From assembly GCF_000380335.1 (NCBI RefSeq), contig NC_021149.1:992001-1056000 (forward strand): a stretch of DNA of 64,000 nt, written 5' to 3'. This document shows, piece by piece, positions 45,759 through 55,754 of this stretch. Position numbers and translations under genes: made by a program. Numbering within the stretch: the stretch's first letter is position 1; each line of letters begins with the position of its first letter. This DNA is from Azotobacter vinelandii CA (lineage in GTDB: Bacteria; Pseudomonadota; Gammaproteobacteria; Pseudomonadales; Pseudomonadaceae). The notes beneath the pieces were generated by a model. The model saw nothing but the letters and a program-made list of their open reading frames with translations. It ran no database searches and was not told where the DNA came from.

Positions 45759-47258
45759 TCAAAACTGGAAGTAGAGGAAAGGCGAGAAACTCTGCGCCGA
45801 AAGCTTGAGCACAGAGGCGGCGAACAGCAGGAGCACCGCGACGCGGGTCGCCAGTGCCGGTATATCGATGGCCTGCGAATAGGCCAGGGTGCCGCTCGAC
45901 GCATGGACGATGCCCTGGGGCGCGTCGGCCTGATCGTTCGCCTTGGCCTTGGGCGCGCCGGTGAGCGGTTGGGCGTAGAACTGGCGAATGCCGTACACCG
46001 CGATCACCACGTAGGCGAGCAGCAGGGTGGCGATCTGCAGGCTGGTCAGTTGTGCCTTGTTCAGGTCGGACAGGGTCCAGTCGCCGAAGCTGAACATGGC
46101 GGCGTACATGCGCCAGGCGACGTCGAGGTTCTCGGCGCGGAAGATCACCCAGCCGACCATCACCAGCAGGAAGGCGAAGACCCAGCGCAGCGGGCGAATG
46201 GTCTTCGGCGCGGCGTCGATGCGCAGGGCGCGCTCGATCGCCAGCCAGGTGCCGTGCCAGGCGCCCCAGATGATGAAGGTCCAGTTGGCGCCGTGCCACA
46301 GGCCGCCGAGCAGCATGGTGAGGATCAGGTTGCGGTAGGTCTGGAAGGTGGTGCCGCGGTTGCCGCCCAGGCTGATGTACAGGTAGTCGCGCAGCCAGGT
46401 GGACAGGCTGATGTGCCAGCGGCGCCAGAATTCGGTGATCGACTGGCTGATGTAGGGTTGGTTGAAGTTCTCCATGAAGCGGAAGCCGATCATCAGGCCG
46501 AGGCCGATGGCCATGTCGCTGTAGCCGGAGAAGTCGAAGTACAGCTGGGCGGTGTAGGCCAGGGCGCCGAGCCAGGCATCGCCGGTGGTCGGATCGCTGA
46601 GGGCGAAGCAGTGATCGGCGATCGGCGCCAGGCTGTCGGCGATGAACACCTTCTTGATGAAGCCCTGCATGAAGCGGGTGCAGCCTTCGGCGAACTTGTC
46701 CAGCGTGTGGGTGCGATGGTTGAACTGGTCGACCAGGTCGCGGAAGCGCAGCACCGGACCGGCGATCAGGTGCGGGAAGATCGCCACGAAGGCCGCGAAG
46801 TCGACCAGATTGCGGGTCGCCGGGGTATCTCCGCGATAAACGTCTATGATGTAACTGATGGATTCGAAGACGTAGAAGGAGATGCCGATCGGCAGCAGGA
46901 TGTGGGTGACCACGAAGGGTTCCACGCCGAACGAGGTGATGATCGCGTTCAGACTGTCCACGCCGAAGTTCGCGTACTTGAAGTAGCCGAGCACACAGAG
47001 GTCGACCACCACGCCGAGCGTCAGCCAGCGTTGTGCGGACTGGGTGCGCACACCGGCGGCGCCGATGCGTAGGCCGATCCAGTAGTTGAAGACGGTGACG
47101 GCGGCAAACAGTCCAAGGAAGTCGATGCGCCACCAGGCATAGAAGACATAGCTGGCGGTCAGCAGCAACAGGTTGCGGTAGCGCGCCGGGCTCAGGTAGT
47201 ACAACCCGAGGAACAGCGGCAGGAATAAAAACAGGAAGACGTTGGATGAAAACACCAT
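45759..47258 (-). CDS. algI: Membrane-bound O-acyltransferase AlgI
   Basis: MBOAT-family integral membrane protein of 499 residues with about a dozen helices. The catalytic histidine lies in the block GGLWHGANWTFIIWGAWHG (about 315-335), and FWRRWHISLSTWLRDYLYI is another conserved family stretch. It passes acetyl groups across the inner membrane for alginate O-acetylation. It follows algL after 192 bp that hold no other gene. Confidence 0.95.
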   Translation of the reverse strand: MVFSSNVFLFLFLPLFLGLYYLSPARYRNLLLLTASYVFYAWWRIDFLGLFAAVTVFNYWIGLRIGAAGVRTQSAQRWLTLGVVVDLCVLGYFKYANFGVDSLNAIITSFGVEPFVVTHILLPIGISFYVFESISYIIDVYRGDTPATRNLVDFAAFVAIFPHLIAGPVLRFRDLVDQFNHRTHTLDKFAEGCTRFMQGFIKKVFIADSLAPIADHCFALSDPTTGDAWLGALAYTAQLYFDFSGYSDMAIGLGLMIGFRFMENFNQPYISQSITEFWRRWHISLSTWLRDYLYISLGGNRGTTFQTYRNLILTMLLGGLWHGANWTFIIWGAWHGTWLAIERALRIDAAPKTIRPLRWVFAFLLVMVGWVIFRAENLDVAWRMYAAMFSFGDWTLSDLNKAQLTSLQIATLLLAYVVIAVYGIRQFYAQPLTGAPKAKANDQADAPQGIVHASSGTLAYSQAIDIPALATRVAVLLLFAASVLKLSAQSFSPFLYFQF

Positions 47259-47450
47259 TACCCGTGTCTCGCTTCTAGCACCAATGTTTCAGGCTCTTCT
47301 CTGAGCCCGGCCTCTCCCCCGGGGGGTCCCCGAAGAGGTCCGTTCCCGGCTGCGTCTGTTGCGCATTTCGGGGCATTCCGCCTGGCCCGGAAGGGCGTGG
47401 CGGCCGGCGACGGACTGACTGCCGGCTGCTGGGGCGACGTCGGGGCCGCG

Positions 47451-48575
47451 CTAGTCGCGCTTGCCGACGGTCGATCTGGGCGACTTCTCGGCCGGATCGA
47501 AGATCCGGGTCACGTCGCCACCCAGGCGGAAATTCTTGAACGGGCCCATCTCGGCCTTCCTTTCCCGCAGGGCGGGGGAGCAGGAGTAGAGCGCGCAGTA
47601 GGGTTCCAGCCAGGAGAACTTGGCGTCGGTCTCCAGATCCTCCATGTCCTGATCCTCGTCGCCGGCCCGTTCGGCGAACGGTTCGGGCTTCTCGACGCCG
47701 GCCAGCACGTTGCCGGCCAGGCGGCCCAGGGCGCCATCGTTGTCGCCGCGCAGGTCGACACCGTTGGCCAGGGCGAAGGCGGCGACCATCATCAGGGGCG
47801 GCAAGCTGTAGTTGTGGTAGGCCAGCGCACGTTGGCGGCGCTTGAGTTCGTTGGGCAGGAAGCCATTCGAGTCGACCTGCCCGGCGGCGATGTGGAACTG
47901 CTCGACCGCCCAGTCGAACAGCGGCCGGCGGTTGGTCGCCACGCCGGCGGCCATGACCGCCCAGGCCGCCCAGTAGGAGTGGTTGTTGATCCGCTTGAGC
48001 GGCAGGTCGCTCCAGTCCTTGATCACCTGGTCGCCCACCTTGGCGAACCAGCTCTCGATGCGCCGTGCCTGTTCGGGATAGGCCGCCAGCGGCTGCGAAC
48101 TGGAGAATTTCAGGCGCAGGTAGGCGCCGGCCAGGCTGCCGAGGGCCCACTTGCGCATGGATTTGCCGGTGTGGTTGTACTCGGTGGTGAGCAGGGCGCC
48201 GTCTTCGGCCCAGGCGTCCAGCCAGGCCAGGGTGCATTCCAGGTCGCCGGCGCGGCCTTTCTCCATGTAGCGCATGACCATCCGGCTGACGCCGCGCTCG
48301 ATCTGGGTGATCGGCGCGGTCTTGGTGCGGAAGGCCTTTTCCGCTTCCTCGTTGAGGGTCGACCGGGCCGCGTCCGAGCCTTCGTACTTGCTGCGAAAGA
48401 CCAGTTCCCCGGTGAAGGGTTCGGGCACCACCGGACAGGCCGGCGCCTCGCCTTTGCGGATATCCACCGGCGCGTAGTAGCCCTTGGGCGGAACCAGGGC
48501 TTCGGCGGCGTGGACGGCGCCGCTCAACAGCAGGCTGCCGAGCAGGCAGGAGAGGGCGAGTCTGGTCTTGTGCAT
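47451..48575 (-). CDS. algL: Alginate lyase AlgL
   Basis: Periplasmic polysaccharide lyase (PL5) of 374 residues with a signal peptide ending near 23 (GAVHA). The active-site block is [20 protein letters not shown] (about 190-209), with the catalytic N-N-H-x-[20 protein letters not shown] precedes it. It degrades polymer that escapes into the periplasm and belongs to the export scaffold. It is separated from algX by eight bases. Confidence 0.95.
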   Translation of the reverse strand: MHKTRLALSCLLGSLLLSGAVHAAEALVPPKGYYAPVDIRKGEAPACPVVPEPFTGELVFRSKYEGSDAARSTLNEEAEKAFRTKTAPITQIERGVSRMVMRYMEKGRAGDLECTLAWLDAWAEDGALLTTEYNHTGKSMRKWALGSLAGAYLRLKFSSSQPLAAYPEQARRIESWFAKVGDQVIKDWSDLPLKRINNHSYWAAWAVMAAGVATNRRPLFDWAVEQFHIAAGQVDSNGFLPNELKRRQRALAYHNYSLPPLMMVAAFALANGVDLRGDNDGALGRLAGNVLAGVEKPEPFAERAGDEDQDMEDLETDAKFSWLEPYCALYSCSPALRERKAEMGPFKNFRLGGDVTRIFDPAEKSPRSTVGKRD

Positions 48576-48583
48576 GGTAGGCC

Positions 48584-50035
48584 TCAGTTGCCGCTACGGG
48601 CGGTCAGGTTGGCCGGAGCGTGATAGTCGTGGCGCTTGCAGAGGCGCACCTCGACCTCGACGGGCTCCTTGAGCCCCTCCGGCGGCTGGATTTCCATGGC
48701 GAAGAAGTTGAGTCCGCCCCAGTCGGCCTCGTCGCGCATGTTGAAGGCGAAACGGCCGTTGGTTTCGGTGGTGACCGGCTTGTCGAACTGGAACTTCTCG
48801 CGGCGGCCGGTCATGTACCAGATGGTGCCTTCCAGCTTTTTCACCGAGGGGTCGCTGAAGCGGATGTCCACCTGATGGCGGGAGTTGGTGGCCTCGACCA
48901 GTCGGCCGGCGCCGTTGATCAGCACTTCCTTGCCGGCTTCGCCGGGGCGCAGGGTGGCTTTGCCGGCGAGCAGGGTTTTTTCGCCTTCGCAGGCATTGCC
49001 GAGCATGGACAGCGCCTGGCGGTAGAACTTGTCCTCGGCCAGGTCGTAGAGCGGCGAGAATTCCCAGATGAGGATCTTCGGCGGATTCTTCTGGAATTCG
49101 TCGCTGGCCAGGTATTCGAGCATCGAGCCTTCCAGGCCGCTGCCGGGGAAGGCGACGTTGAGGATTTCGGCACCCATGTATTCGGAGAGGAAGCCGGCGA
49201 AGTTGTAGTTGGTGCCGCTGTGGCTGGTACCGACCAGGGTGATCTGCGGCAGGCTGCTGTCGCCGAACAGGTCGCCGCCGCCTTCACCCTTGGGTTCGGT
49301 GAAGAACTGGTCGCTGTGCTCGAAGGCGTAGGTGGTGTTGCACAACTGGCCGGCGACCCGGTGGTGGGTGCCGCGCTTGCCCATGCGGCCCATTTTCTTG
49401 GTGACGAACTCCTTGCGCGGGATGTCCGCGAAGGCGGGGATCTCCTTCACGGTCTCGGCGACGATCCGCGCACTGCGTTCGGCGCCGTAGGAGGTCCAGT
49501 GGTGGTCGCCGCGGAAGTAGAAGGCCGGCTCGACCTTTTCGTCGGTCAGCGGAGTCAGGTCGGGCACCCAGTAGCCGAGTTGCTCGAAATGCTTCAGGGT
49601 CGCCCGGAAGTTCCTCACCGCCTTGTCGTAGTCGAAGCGGGCGTAGTCGGCGGGCAACAGTTTGTTGCGTTGCACCATGCCGCGGGTCGGCTGGTAGACG
49701 ATCACCAACTCGACGCCGCGGCTCTTGAAGGCGTCGTGCAATGCCTTGAGCTGACGGTAACCTTCTGGAGTGGTACCGAATTCGGTGCGCAGGTCCTCGT
49801 TGGTACGGAACAGCCAGTCGCTCTCGTTGCCCTGCACCAGGGTGACGAAGCCCTTCATGTAGTTGCTGGTGTAGCTGTTGGGGTCCGCGGCGGCCGGGCA
49901 CAGGTCGCAGCAGGACTCGGCGCGGTAGACGGGCAGCCCGGTAGGGGTTTCTTCGGCACGCACCTCGGCGGCGGCCAGGGCGATCGCCGCGGCCAGCGCG
50001 GCGGGTCCAATCCATTTGCTGTTGTGGGTCTTCAT
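48584..50035 (-). CDS. algX: Alginate acetyltransferase / secretion scaffold protein AlgX
   Basis: Periplasmic protein of 483 residues: signal peptide (ends near 27, AEVRA), SGNH-like catalytic domain with [17 protein letters not shown] (Asp-His) and [16 protein letters not shown] (Ser), and a C-terminal carbohydrate-binding module. It adds acetyl groups to alginate and links AlgG to the secretion machine. Two starts are possible (50050 and 50035) and neither has a strong ribosome site; I chose the one beginning MKTHNSKW because it resembles AlgX of Pseudomonas. Confidence 0.92.
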   Translation of the reverse strand: MKTHNSKWIGPAALAAAIALAAAEVRAEETPTGLPVYRAESCCDLCPAAADPNSYTSNYMKGFVTLVQGNESDWLFRTNEDLRTEFGTTPEGYRQLKALHDAFKSRGVELVIVYQPTRGMVQRNKLLPADYARFDYDKAVRNFRATLKHFEQLGYWVPDLTPLTDEKVEPAFYFRGDHHWTSYGAERSARIVAETVKEIPAFADIPRKEFVTKKMGRMGKRGTHHRVAGQLCNTTYAFEHSDQFFTEPKGEGGGDLFGDSSLPQITLVGTSHSGTNYNFAGFLSEYMGAEILNVAFPGSGLEGSMLEYLASDEFQKNPPKILIWEFSPLYDLAEDKFYRQALSMLGNACEGEKTLLAGKATLRPGEAGKEVLINGAGRLVEATNSRHQVDIRFSDPSVKKLEGTIWYMTGRREKFQFDKPVTTETNGRFAFNMRDEADWGGLNFFAMEIQPPEGLKEPVEVEVRLCKRHDYHAPANLTARSGN

Positions 50036-50055
50036 GTTGCGCAGTCTCATCGGTT

Positions 50056-51636
50056 CTACAGCTCGGCCTGGGCGGGATCGACGACGGGGTCGATCAGCAC
50101 GGCCTTCTGGCGGCGCACCAGCAGATCGAGGATCTCTTCTTGTTTGTCCTCGAGGATGCCGGTGAAGGTGAGGCCGGAACTCTTGGTCGGGGCGAGCATC
50201 TCCACGCGGTAGAGTTCGAGGCTCAGCGGCGAGTCCACGGAGATCGGCGACGAGCCGTTGCCGGTCAGTTGGCCGCCGACCACGATCATCGACACCTTGG
50301 TGTCGAAGGGGTCGAGCTTGAAGTCGCGGTCGGTGCTGCTGAGGTCCTTGATGTGGCCGTAGATGCCGGTCAACTGGTTGGCGACGGACAGGTTCTCGTA
50401 GATCCGGATGTTCACGCTGTTGCGCATGCGGATGCCGTGGCGCGCGTTGTTGATGAGCCGGTTGCCCCAGATCAGGTTGTTCGAACTCTCGTAGAGGGTG
50501 ATGCCGTCGGAGTGGTTCTGGTACACCTCGTTGTAGGCGACCAGGTTGTGTTCGCTGTTACGGTCGAGAACGATGCCCGACAGCTTGTTGTCGTGGGTGC
50601 GGTTGTTGATGATCCAACTGTTGTTGACCTCCCGCGAGACGATGATGCCGTGCTTCTTCTTCGTCCCGTAGACGTGGTTCTCGGCGATGATCAGGCGTTC
50701 CGAGCGGTCGTGGGGGTCGATGCCGTAGATGATGTTGTCGCGGTAGGTATTGCCCTTGAGCACCACGTCGTCGGCTTCGTAGCAGTAGAAGCCGTAGTAG
50801 ATGTCCTCGAATACCGAGTCGATCAGCCAGCCGGTCGGGCGCGGGCGCTTGAGGCGCTTGTGCATTTCCGGGGTGTACTGGGTGATGCTCACGCCGTAGG
50901 CCTTACTGGTGTTGTAGCCCAGGCTGGCGACGGTGCTGCGCGAGATGTAGGTCTCGGTGCCGCCCCAGGACACCAGGAAGGGCCGGAAGCTTTCCGGGCC
51001 GCGGTAGGCGGACGGAGCGTTGTTCTTCTCGCTCCAGCCGACCAGCTTGGTGTCGGTGATGAACAGCTTGCCATCGTTGACCAGGAAGGCGCCGCGCTCC
51101 TCGGAGAGGCGCAGCTCCTTGACGTTCTTGCCGATGTGCAGGGTCGCGCCGGGGGCGACGACGATCGGCACCCGCGCCACGTAGACGCCCGGCGTGGTCT
51201 CGGCGAACTGATTGGCCGGCAACTGCCTGGCCAACTGACCCAGCTCGACATAGCCGCCTTCTATGAAGATCGCGTGAGGCATACCGCCCTGGCGGACGAT
51301 CCACTCGCGCAGACGTCCGCTGCCACCGGTGAAGTCCTTCAGGGCGGTCTGCTGCAGCATGCGCCGCAGCGCGATGCGTCCACCGGGCTTGCGCCGGATC
51401 TTGGCCTCCACCGCCGCGTGAGTGTAGCCGGAGAGATCCGGCAGTTTGGGCGGGTCCAGCTTCAAGGCTTCGATCGAGGCGCTGGTGACGCTGTACTGCT
51501 TCGAACTCAGGGTGGGGGGCGCGGACTGCCTCGCCTGCTCCGGCGGGGCGGCCTGGCTCCAGGCGCTGGTGGCCAGCAGCACGCCGAGCAACACGGGTTT
51601 CAGCTGGGTGGATGCAAGTTTTCTTTGCACGTTCAT
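50056..51636 (-). CDS. algG: Mannuronan C5-epimerase AlgG
   Basis: Periplasmic right-handed beta-helix enzyme of 526 residues, signal peptide ending near 29 (SQA). The catalytic block with the DPHD motif reads DNIIYGIDPHDRSERLIIAE, followed by repeated parallel-helix rungs (NNRTHDNKLSGIVLDRNSEH; VAYNEVYQNHSDGITLYES). It converts mannuronate to guluronate in the polymer and belongs to the export scaffold. Confidence 0.95.
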   Translation of the reverse strand: MNVQRKLASTQLKPVLLGVLLATSAWSQAAPPEQARQSAPPTLSSKQYSVTSASIEALKLDPPKLPDLSGYTHAAVEAKIRRKPGGRIALRRMLQQTALKDFTGGSGRLREWIVRQGGMPHAIFIEGGYVELGQLARQLPANQFAETTPGVYVARVPIVVAPGATLHIGKNVKELRLSEERGAFLVNDGKLFITDTKLVGWSEKNNAPSAYRGPESFRPFLVSWGGTETYISRSTVASLGYNTSKAYGVSITQYTPEMHKRLKRPRPTGWLIDSVFEDIYYGFYCYEADDVVLKGNTYRDNIIYGIDPHDRSERLIIAENHVYGTKKKHGIIVSREVNNSWIINNRTHDNKLSGIVLDRNSEHNLVAYNEVYQNHSDGITLYESSNNLIWGNRLINNARHGIRMRNSVNIRIYENLSVANQLTGIYGHIKDLSSTDRDFKLDPFDTKVSMIVVGGQLTGNGSSPISVDSPLSLELYRVEMLAPTKSSGLTFTGILEDKQEEILDLLVRRQKAVLIDPVVDPAQAEL

Positions 51637-51665
51637 GTTCGATCCTCTCAGCGTGCCGCTGGACC

Positions 51666-53156
51666 TTAGAAGCGCCAGATCATGTCGACGAAGACACGGT
51701 GCATTTTGCTGTCGCCCTTGCTGGCATAGGCGTTGCTCGGGAAGAACAGGCCGCTGCGCAGGCGGATCAGTGCGGACTGCTCGTCCAGCTCGCCACCCCA
51801 GTTGGCCGGCAACATGCCCTGGTTGAAGTAGCGGGTGATGATCAGGTCGACTTCCTGGCCGAGGTCCTTCTCACCGGCCTTGAGCGCGGGCTTGCCGTCC
51901 TTCTCGATCGGGCTGATGCCGTTCTGGCCGAGATCCTCGTCATCGTCGACGCGCCAGAACTTGTGATAGATCAGGCTGGTCTCGAGGTCCTCTCTCGGCT
52001 TCCAGGAGGTGAACAGGGTGCCCACCTGCAGGTTGGTCAGTTCGCCGCGGAAGGCTTCGCCGAAGCGGTGGATGCGCGTCTGCAGGCCGGTGAAGGTGGA
52101 GCGGTTGCTCTGCAGGCCGGTCTGCATGAACTGTTCGGACTCGTCGTCGCCCTCGCCGCCGCTGCCGCGGGCATAGGCCGCGCCGACGTTCCAGCGGTCG
52201 CTGATGTTCCAGCGCAGGCCGAGGTCCACGGCCCAGGCGTCGACATCCACGTCCTTGTAGTGGTCGGCGCTGCCGTCGCTGGCGAAGTGGCTCCTGTCCA
52301 TCTCGCCGGTCAGCCAGGTGAATTCGCCCCAGTAGTTGATCGGCAGGGTCGAGCGAGGATTGAAGAAGTCGCCGTCCAGGTGCACGCTCAGCCAGGTCAG
52401 GTCGCCGGTGTAGGACTTGCTCTGGCGGTCTTCGTAGACATCCATCTGGCTGTCCGGCAGGTCGCCGTCGTCGCTGGTGTGGTGCACCTTGAAGCCGGCC
52501 CAGTGACCTTGCCGCCACTGGTAGTCGAGGCCGCCGAAGACGTGGGTGCGGTCCTTGTCTTCCGCGCTCAGGTTGTCCAGGTCGGTACGGTATTCGTCGA
52601 AGCGTTCGGCGACGCCGGCCTGGGCACGCAGCAGGCTGGTGTCCATGGTCCAGTTCACCGACTCCATGTGGATGTCCCACCAGGTGCCTTCGTTGGTCAG
52701 GCTGCGTATGCGCTGGCGGCCGATGCGCAGGTGCTCGCCGGGGTAGGGGGTGAGGCCGGCGTAGTCGATCCAGAATTCGCGCAGGGCGAGGTAGCTCTTG
52801 TCCGGGTCGCGGCTGCTGTCGCGGCTGAAGCCGTTCGCGGGATCGCCCCCCGGTTCTTCGTTGGGATCGGTGGGGTCGGTTTCGATGATGTCGGTGGCCG
52901 CGACCGCCTGGAGCATCACCATGGCTCCCCAGTTGCCGCGCTGGCCGTAGACCCAGGGCCGCAAGTCGAGGGCGATACCCTCGGCGTCACCGCCGCTGCG
53001 GGTGTCCAGGTCACGGTCGTCTTCCGACTGGGCGGTGACCTTCACCTCCATGCCGAAATTGCGATCGGGACCCACGGGCCCTGCGAACAGCGGATTGCAG
53101 CAGAGCAGACTGGCTCCCAGGCCCAGTCCCGCGCTTATGCGTTGCTTCCTACTCAT
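51666..53156 (-). CDS. algE: Outer-membrane alginate export channel AlgE (AlgJ in Azotobacter naming)
   Basis: Beta-barrel porin of 496 residues with a signal peptide ending near 25 (NPLFA). The barrel contains WGAMVMLQAVAATDIIETD, EGTWWDIHMESVNWTMDTSL and a terminal strand ending FVDMIWRF, with the C-terminal aromatic. It exports alginate through an arginine-rich pore. The ATG at 53156 (MSRKQR) begins the signal peptide; an upstream in-frame start adds 17 non-signal residues. It is 29 bp upstream of algG. Confidence 0.94.
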   Translation of the reverse strand: MSRKQRISAGLGLGASLLCCNPLFAGPVGPDRNFGMEVKVTAQSEDDRDLDTRSGGDAEGIALDLRPWVYGQRGNWGAMVMLQAVAATDIIETDPTDPNEEPGGDPANGFSRDSSRDPDKSYLALREFWIDYAGLTPYPGEHLRIGRQRIRSLTNEGTWWDIHMESVNWTMDTSLLRAQAGVAERFDEYRTDLDNLSAEDKDRTHVFGGLDYQWRQGHWAGFKVHHTSDDGDLPDSQMDVYEDRQSKSYTGDLTWLSVHLDGDFFNPRSTLPINYWGEFTWLTGEMDRSHFASDGSADHYKDVDVDAWAVDLGLRWNISDRWNVGAAYARGSGGEGDDESEQFMQTGLQSNRSTFTGLQTRIHRFGEAFRGELTNLQVGTLFTSWKPREDLETSLIYHKFWRVDDDEDLGQNGISPIEKDGKPALKAGEKDLGQEVDLIITRYFNQGMLPANWGGELDEQSALIRLRSGLFFPSNAYASKGDSKMHRVFVDMIWRF

Positions 53157-53164
53157 AATGCTTC

Positions 53165-54538
53165 CTATTGATTTTGCATGGCTTGCAGCTGCGTCGAGGT
53201 CTGCCACACGCCGTAACGAGCCTGCTGTTCCGCGTGCAGCATCTGCTCACCCCGGGTACGTTCTGCAGGAGCGAGATTAGCCTCTATTTCCTGAAGCAGG
53301 GGCTCGGAATCGGGGCGGCCTTGCAAAACGGCGAGACGTGCGAAGACGTAGGCGTTGGCCAGGTCGATGCGGATGCCGCGACCCTGGGAGTACAGCTGCG
53401 CGAGGGCGTAGTCGGCGCTCGCCTGGCCGCCGCGGGCGGCGGTCAGCAGGCTGTCGACGGCCTTCTGCGGGTAGACCTCGCCGAGGAAGCCGCGGCGATA
53501 GATCTGACCCAGGTAGTAGTGGGCGCTGTTTTCCGTGGCGCGGGCCTTGATGAAATATTCCTCGGCCTTGAACGGGTCCTGTGGAAGCAGCTTGCCTTCG
53601 TAGTAGAGCCGACCGAGCAACAGATCGGCTGCCGGCTGGGCGGCGGCACGGCCACGCTCGAGGTAGTCGAGCATCTGGTCGGTGTCGCCGGTGCCGGGAA
53701 AGTCGTAGATCAGACGCGCCAGACTGACCCAGGCGGCGGGGTAGGTCGGGGCGATTTCCTCGAGCATGGTCTGGGCGGTCTTTTCGTTCGACTGGCCGAG
53801 CAGCGGGTTGGAGAGCACGCCGGCGACTTCCGTCACCAGTTGCGCTGACACTCCGCCCGCGCGATGAGCGGCCATGAGCTGTTGCACCAGCGCCTGCAGG
53901 CGGTCGTTCTGGTCGCGCTTGAGATAGACGGTGGCTAGCTCGACGTAGCAGTCGCTGTGCTCGGCGAGGCGCTGCTGGCAGATCCGCTCGATGTCGTCCA
54001 GGTGCTGGTCGTAGGTGCCCTGGGTGCGGTAGACCACGATCTGTGCGATGTCCGCCTGGGGATGTCCGGCGGCGCGCCACTGATCGATGCGTTGCTGCAG
54101 GCTGACGTCGGGGAACGTCTGCGGGTTCTTCAAGTAAAGCATCGCCAGGGGCAGCAGCACGCCATCCTCGCCGGCGGCGAAGGCATCGCTGAGCAACTGG
54201 GCGGCCTCGCGCTTTTCCGCCTCGCTGCTGGTCGGCTTGTAGGCCAGCAGCTTGCCCAGGCGGGCCTTGGCCCGCGGCGAGGCGTCCAGCGCCATGCGGT
54301 AGGTCTGTTCCGCCTTGCGCAGCTGCTCGGGATCACCGCTGGCCAACTGCATGTCGGCCAGGCCGAGCTGGGCCTCGGTGAAGCCCATGTCGGCGAGTTG
54401 ACGGAAATGCCGCTCGGCGGTCTGGGTGTCGCCGCGTTGCAGGGCTTCCTTCGCCAGACGCTGGTCGGGCAGGTCGAGGTTGGCGCAGGCGGTCAGGCCG
54501 GCCAGCGCCGAGAGCAGCAGGGGCTTGGTCAGGTTCAC
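53165..54538 (-). CDS. algK: Outer-membrane lipoprotein AlgK (TPR/Sel1 repeats)
   Basis: Protein of 457 residues with a lipobox LTAC (lipidated C18) and many Sel1/TPR repeats (GDTQTAERHFRQLADMGFTE; AEEYFIKARATENSAHYYLG; ASADYALAQLYSQGRGIRID). It places AlgE in the outer membrane and binds AlgX. Eight bases separate it from algE and 13 from alg44, so it is clearly in one operon. Confidence 0.95.
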   Translation of the reverse strand: MNLTKPLLLSALAGLTACANLDLPDQRLAKEALQRGDTQTAERHFRQLADMGFTEAQLGLADMQLASGDPEQLRKAEQTYRMALDASPRAKARLGKLLAYKPTSSEAEKREAAQLLSDAFAAGEDGVLLPLAMLYLKNPQTFPDVSLQQRIDQWRAAGHPQADIAQIVVYRTQGTYDQHLDDIERICQQRLAEHSDCYVELATVYLKRDQNDRLQALVQQLMAAHRAGGVSAQLVTEVAGVLSNPLLGQSNEKTAQTMLEEIAPTYPAAWVSLARLIYDFPGTGDTDQMLDYLERGRAAAQPAADLLLGRLYYEGKLLPQDPFKAEEYFIKARATENSAHYYLGQIYRRGFLGEVYPQKAVDSLLTAARGGQASADYALAQLYSQGRGIRIDLANAYVFARLAVLQGRPDSEPLLQEIEANLAPAERTRGEQMLHAEQQARYGVWQTSTQLQAMQNQ

Positions 54539-54551
54539 CTGAGGTGTCCTC

Positions 54552-55718
54552 TCAGAGTCCGGCGGTCACGGCCTTGTCGATCAGCCAGTCGTAGGAAGGG
54601 CCGTGGTCGATGACCACTTCCACCGGCTGGCCGGCCAGGGCGCTGTCCAGGGGCTGTTCGGGCTGGATGAGCACGCGGATATCGCTGGACAGTCCTTCAT
54701 TCTGCAGGGCGGTGCTGACGATCCGGCCGCGGCGCGGCTGGTCCTCGCCGGGAACGCTGAAAGTGACCTGGGTGCCCGGCTTGACCTTGGCGAAGTCGTG
54801 GTAGCGGAAACGGGCCTCGACGGTAGCGGCGGCGTCGCGCGGCAGCAGCTCGAAGATCACCTGGCCCTTGGAGGCGAACTGGCCGTCGGCCACGCGCTGG
54901 GCGACCACCTTGCAATCGCACGGGCTGGTCAGGGTGCCCTTCATCTGCCGGGTGAACAGCTTCTCGACGTTGGCCGGGTTGAGCTGCTCCTCGCTCAGGT
55001 GGCCCTTGAGCATTTCCAGCATGGAGGCGGAGAAGCTGGCGATCGGCGCACCGTTGGCGACCAGGCCGTCCGGGCCGACCAGGCTCTGCACCGTGCCTTC
55101 GCGGGGCATGGTCACTTCCATGCTGGGCACGCTGACCATGCCCGACTCGGCATGGGTGACGAAGTAGAGGTCGTAGAGCTGCTTGAGGATCAGGCCGAAG
55201 GCGCCGAGGCCGACGATGAAGATCGCCAGGCTGAAGCTGACCGCGCGCAAGCGTTCGAACATGGTCTGCTGGGCCAGGCCCTTGCCCTTGCGCGCCTTGG
55301 TGAAGTTGTCGCGCTGCAGGGTGCAGATCACATCGCCGACGGTGACCAACTCGCCGCTCAGGTGCGAGGTGATCATCTGGCGCAGGGTGGAGATCTCGCG
55401 TGCGCCCAGACCGTGGAACTGGCAGCCGGTGCGGCCGCTTTCCGGGTCGAGGTTGCGCACCTGGAACTCCACGTCCATGGCCAGGCCCAGGCTGTCCAGC
55501 TGGAACAGCAGCTTGCCGCGGTGGAAGGCACCCTGCTGGGTGACCGGCTTGCCGCTGGCGAAGCTGAAGCCACCGGCGGAGATGTCGATCAGACGCTGCT
55601 CGATGGTTTCCCGGTTGGGGCCGAGGAAGCGGATCTTACCGGGCAGCTTGACGCGCGCGTGTTGGCGTTGCGCTTCCGACTCGTGGACCACGTTTACATT
55701 AAGGGTCGCGGTATTCAT
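54552..55718 (-). CDS. alg44: c-di-GMP receptor of alginate polymerisation Alg44
   Basis: Inner-membrane protein of 388 residues. The cytosolic PilZ domain has both binding motifs intact: R18-x3-R22 (RQHAR) and D45-x-S-x2-G50 (DISAGG). A helix follows (about 158-180) and a periplasmic HlyD-like part (LTSPCDCKVVAQRVADGQFA). Binding of cyclic-di-GMP activates the polymerase Alg8. It is 36 bp from alg8. Confidence 0.95.
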   Translation of the reverse strand: MNTATLNVNVVHESEAQRQHARVKLPGKIRFLGPNRETIEQRLIDISAGGFSFASGKPVTQQGAFHRGKLLFQLDSLGLAMDVEFQVRNLDPESGRTGCQFHGLGAREISTLRQMITSHLSGELVTVGDVICTLQRDNFTKARKGKGLAQQTMFERLRAVSFSLAIFIVGLGAFGLILKQLYDLYFVTHAESGMVSVPSMEVTMPREGTVQSLVGPDGLVANGAPIASFSASMLEMLKGHLSEEQLNPANVEKLFTRQMKGTLTSPCDCKVVAQRVADGQFASKGQVIFELLPRDAAATVEARFRYHDFAKVKPGTQVTFSVPGEDQPRRGRIVSTALQNEGLSSDIRVLIQPEQPLDSALAGQPVEVVIDHGPSYDWLIDKAVTAGL

Positions 55719-55754
55719 GGTTGCATGTCTTCCTTCTCGATCATTCAGTCCCGG

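Noticed and set aside
44544-47072. 842-codon plus-strand frame opposite algJ and algI
   Set aside because: Antisense shadow of the alginate genes caused by GC-rich third positions; no recognisable domain.
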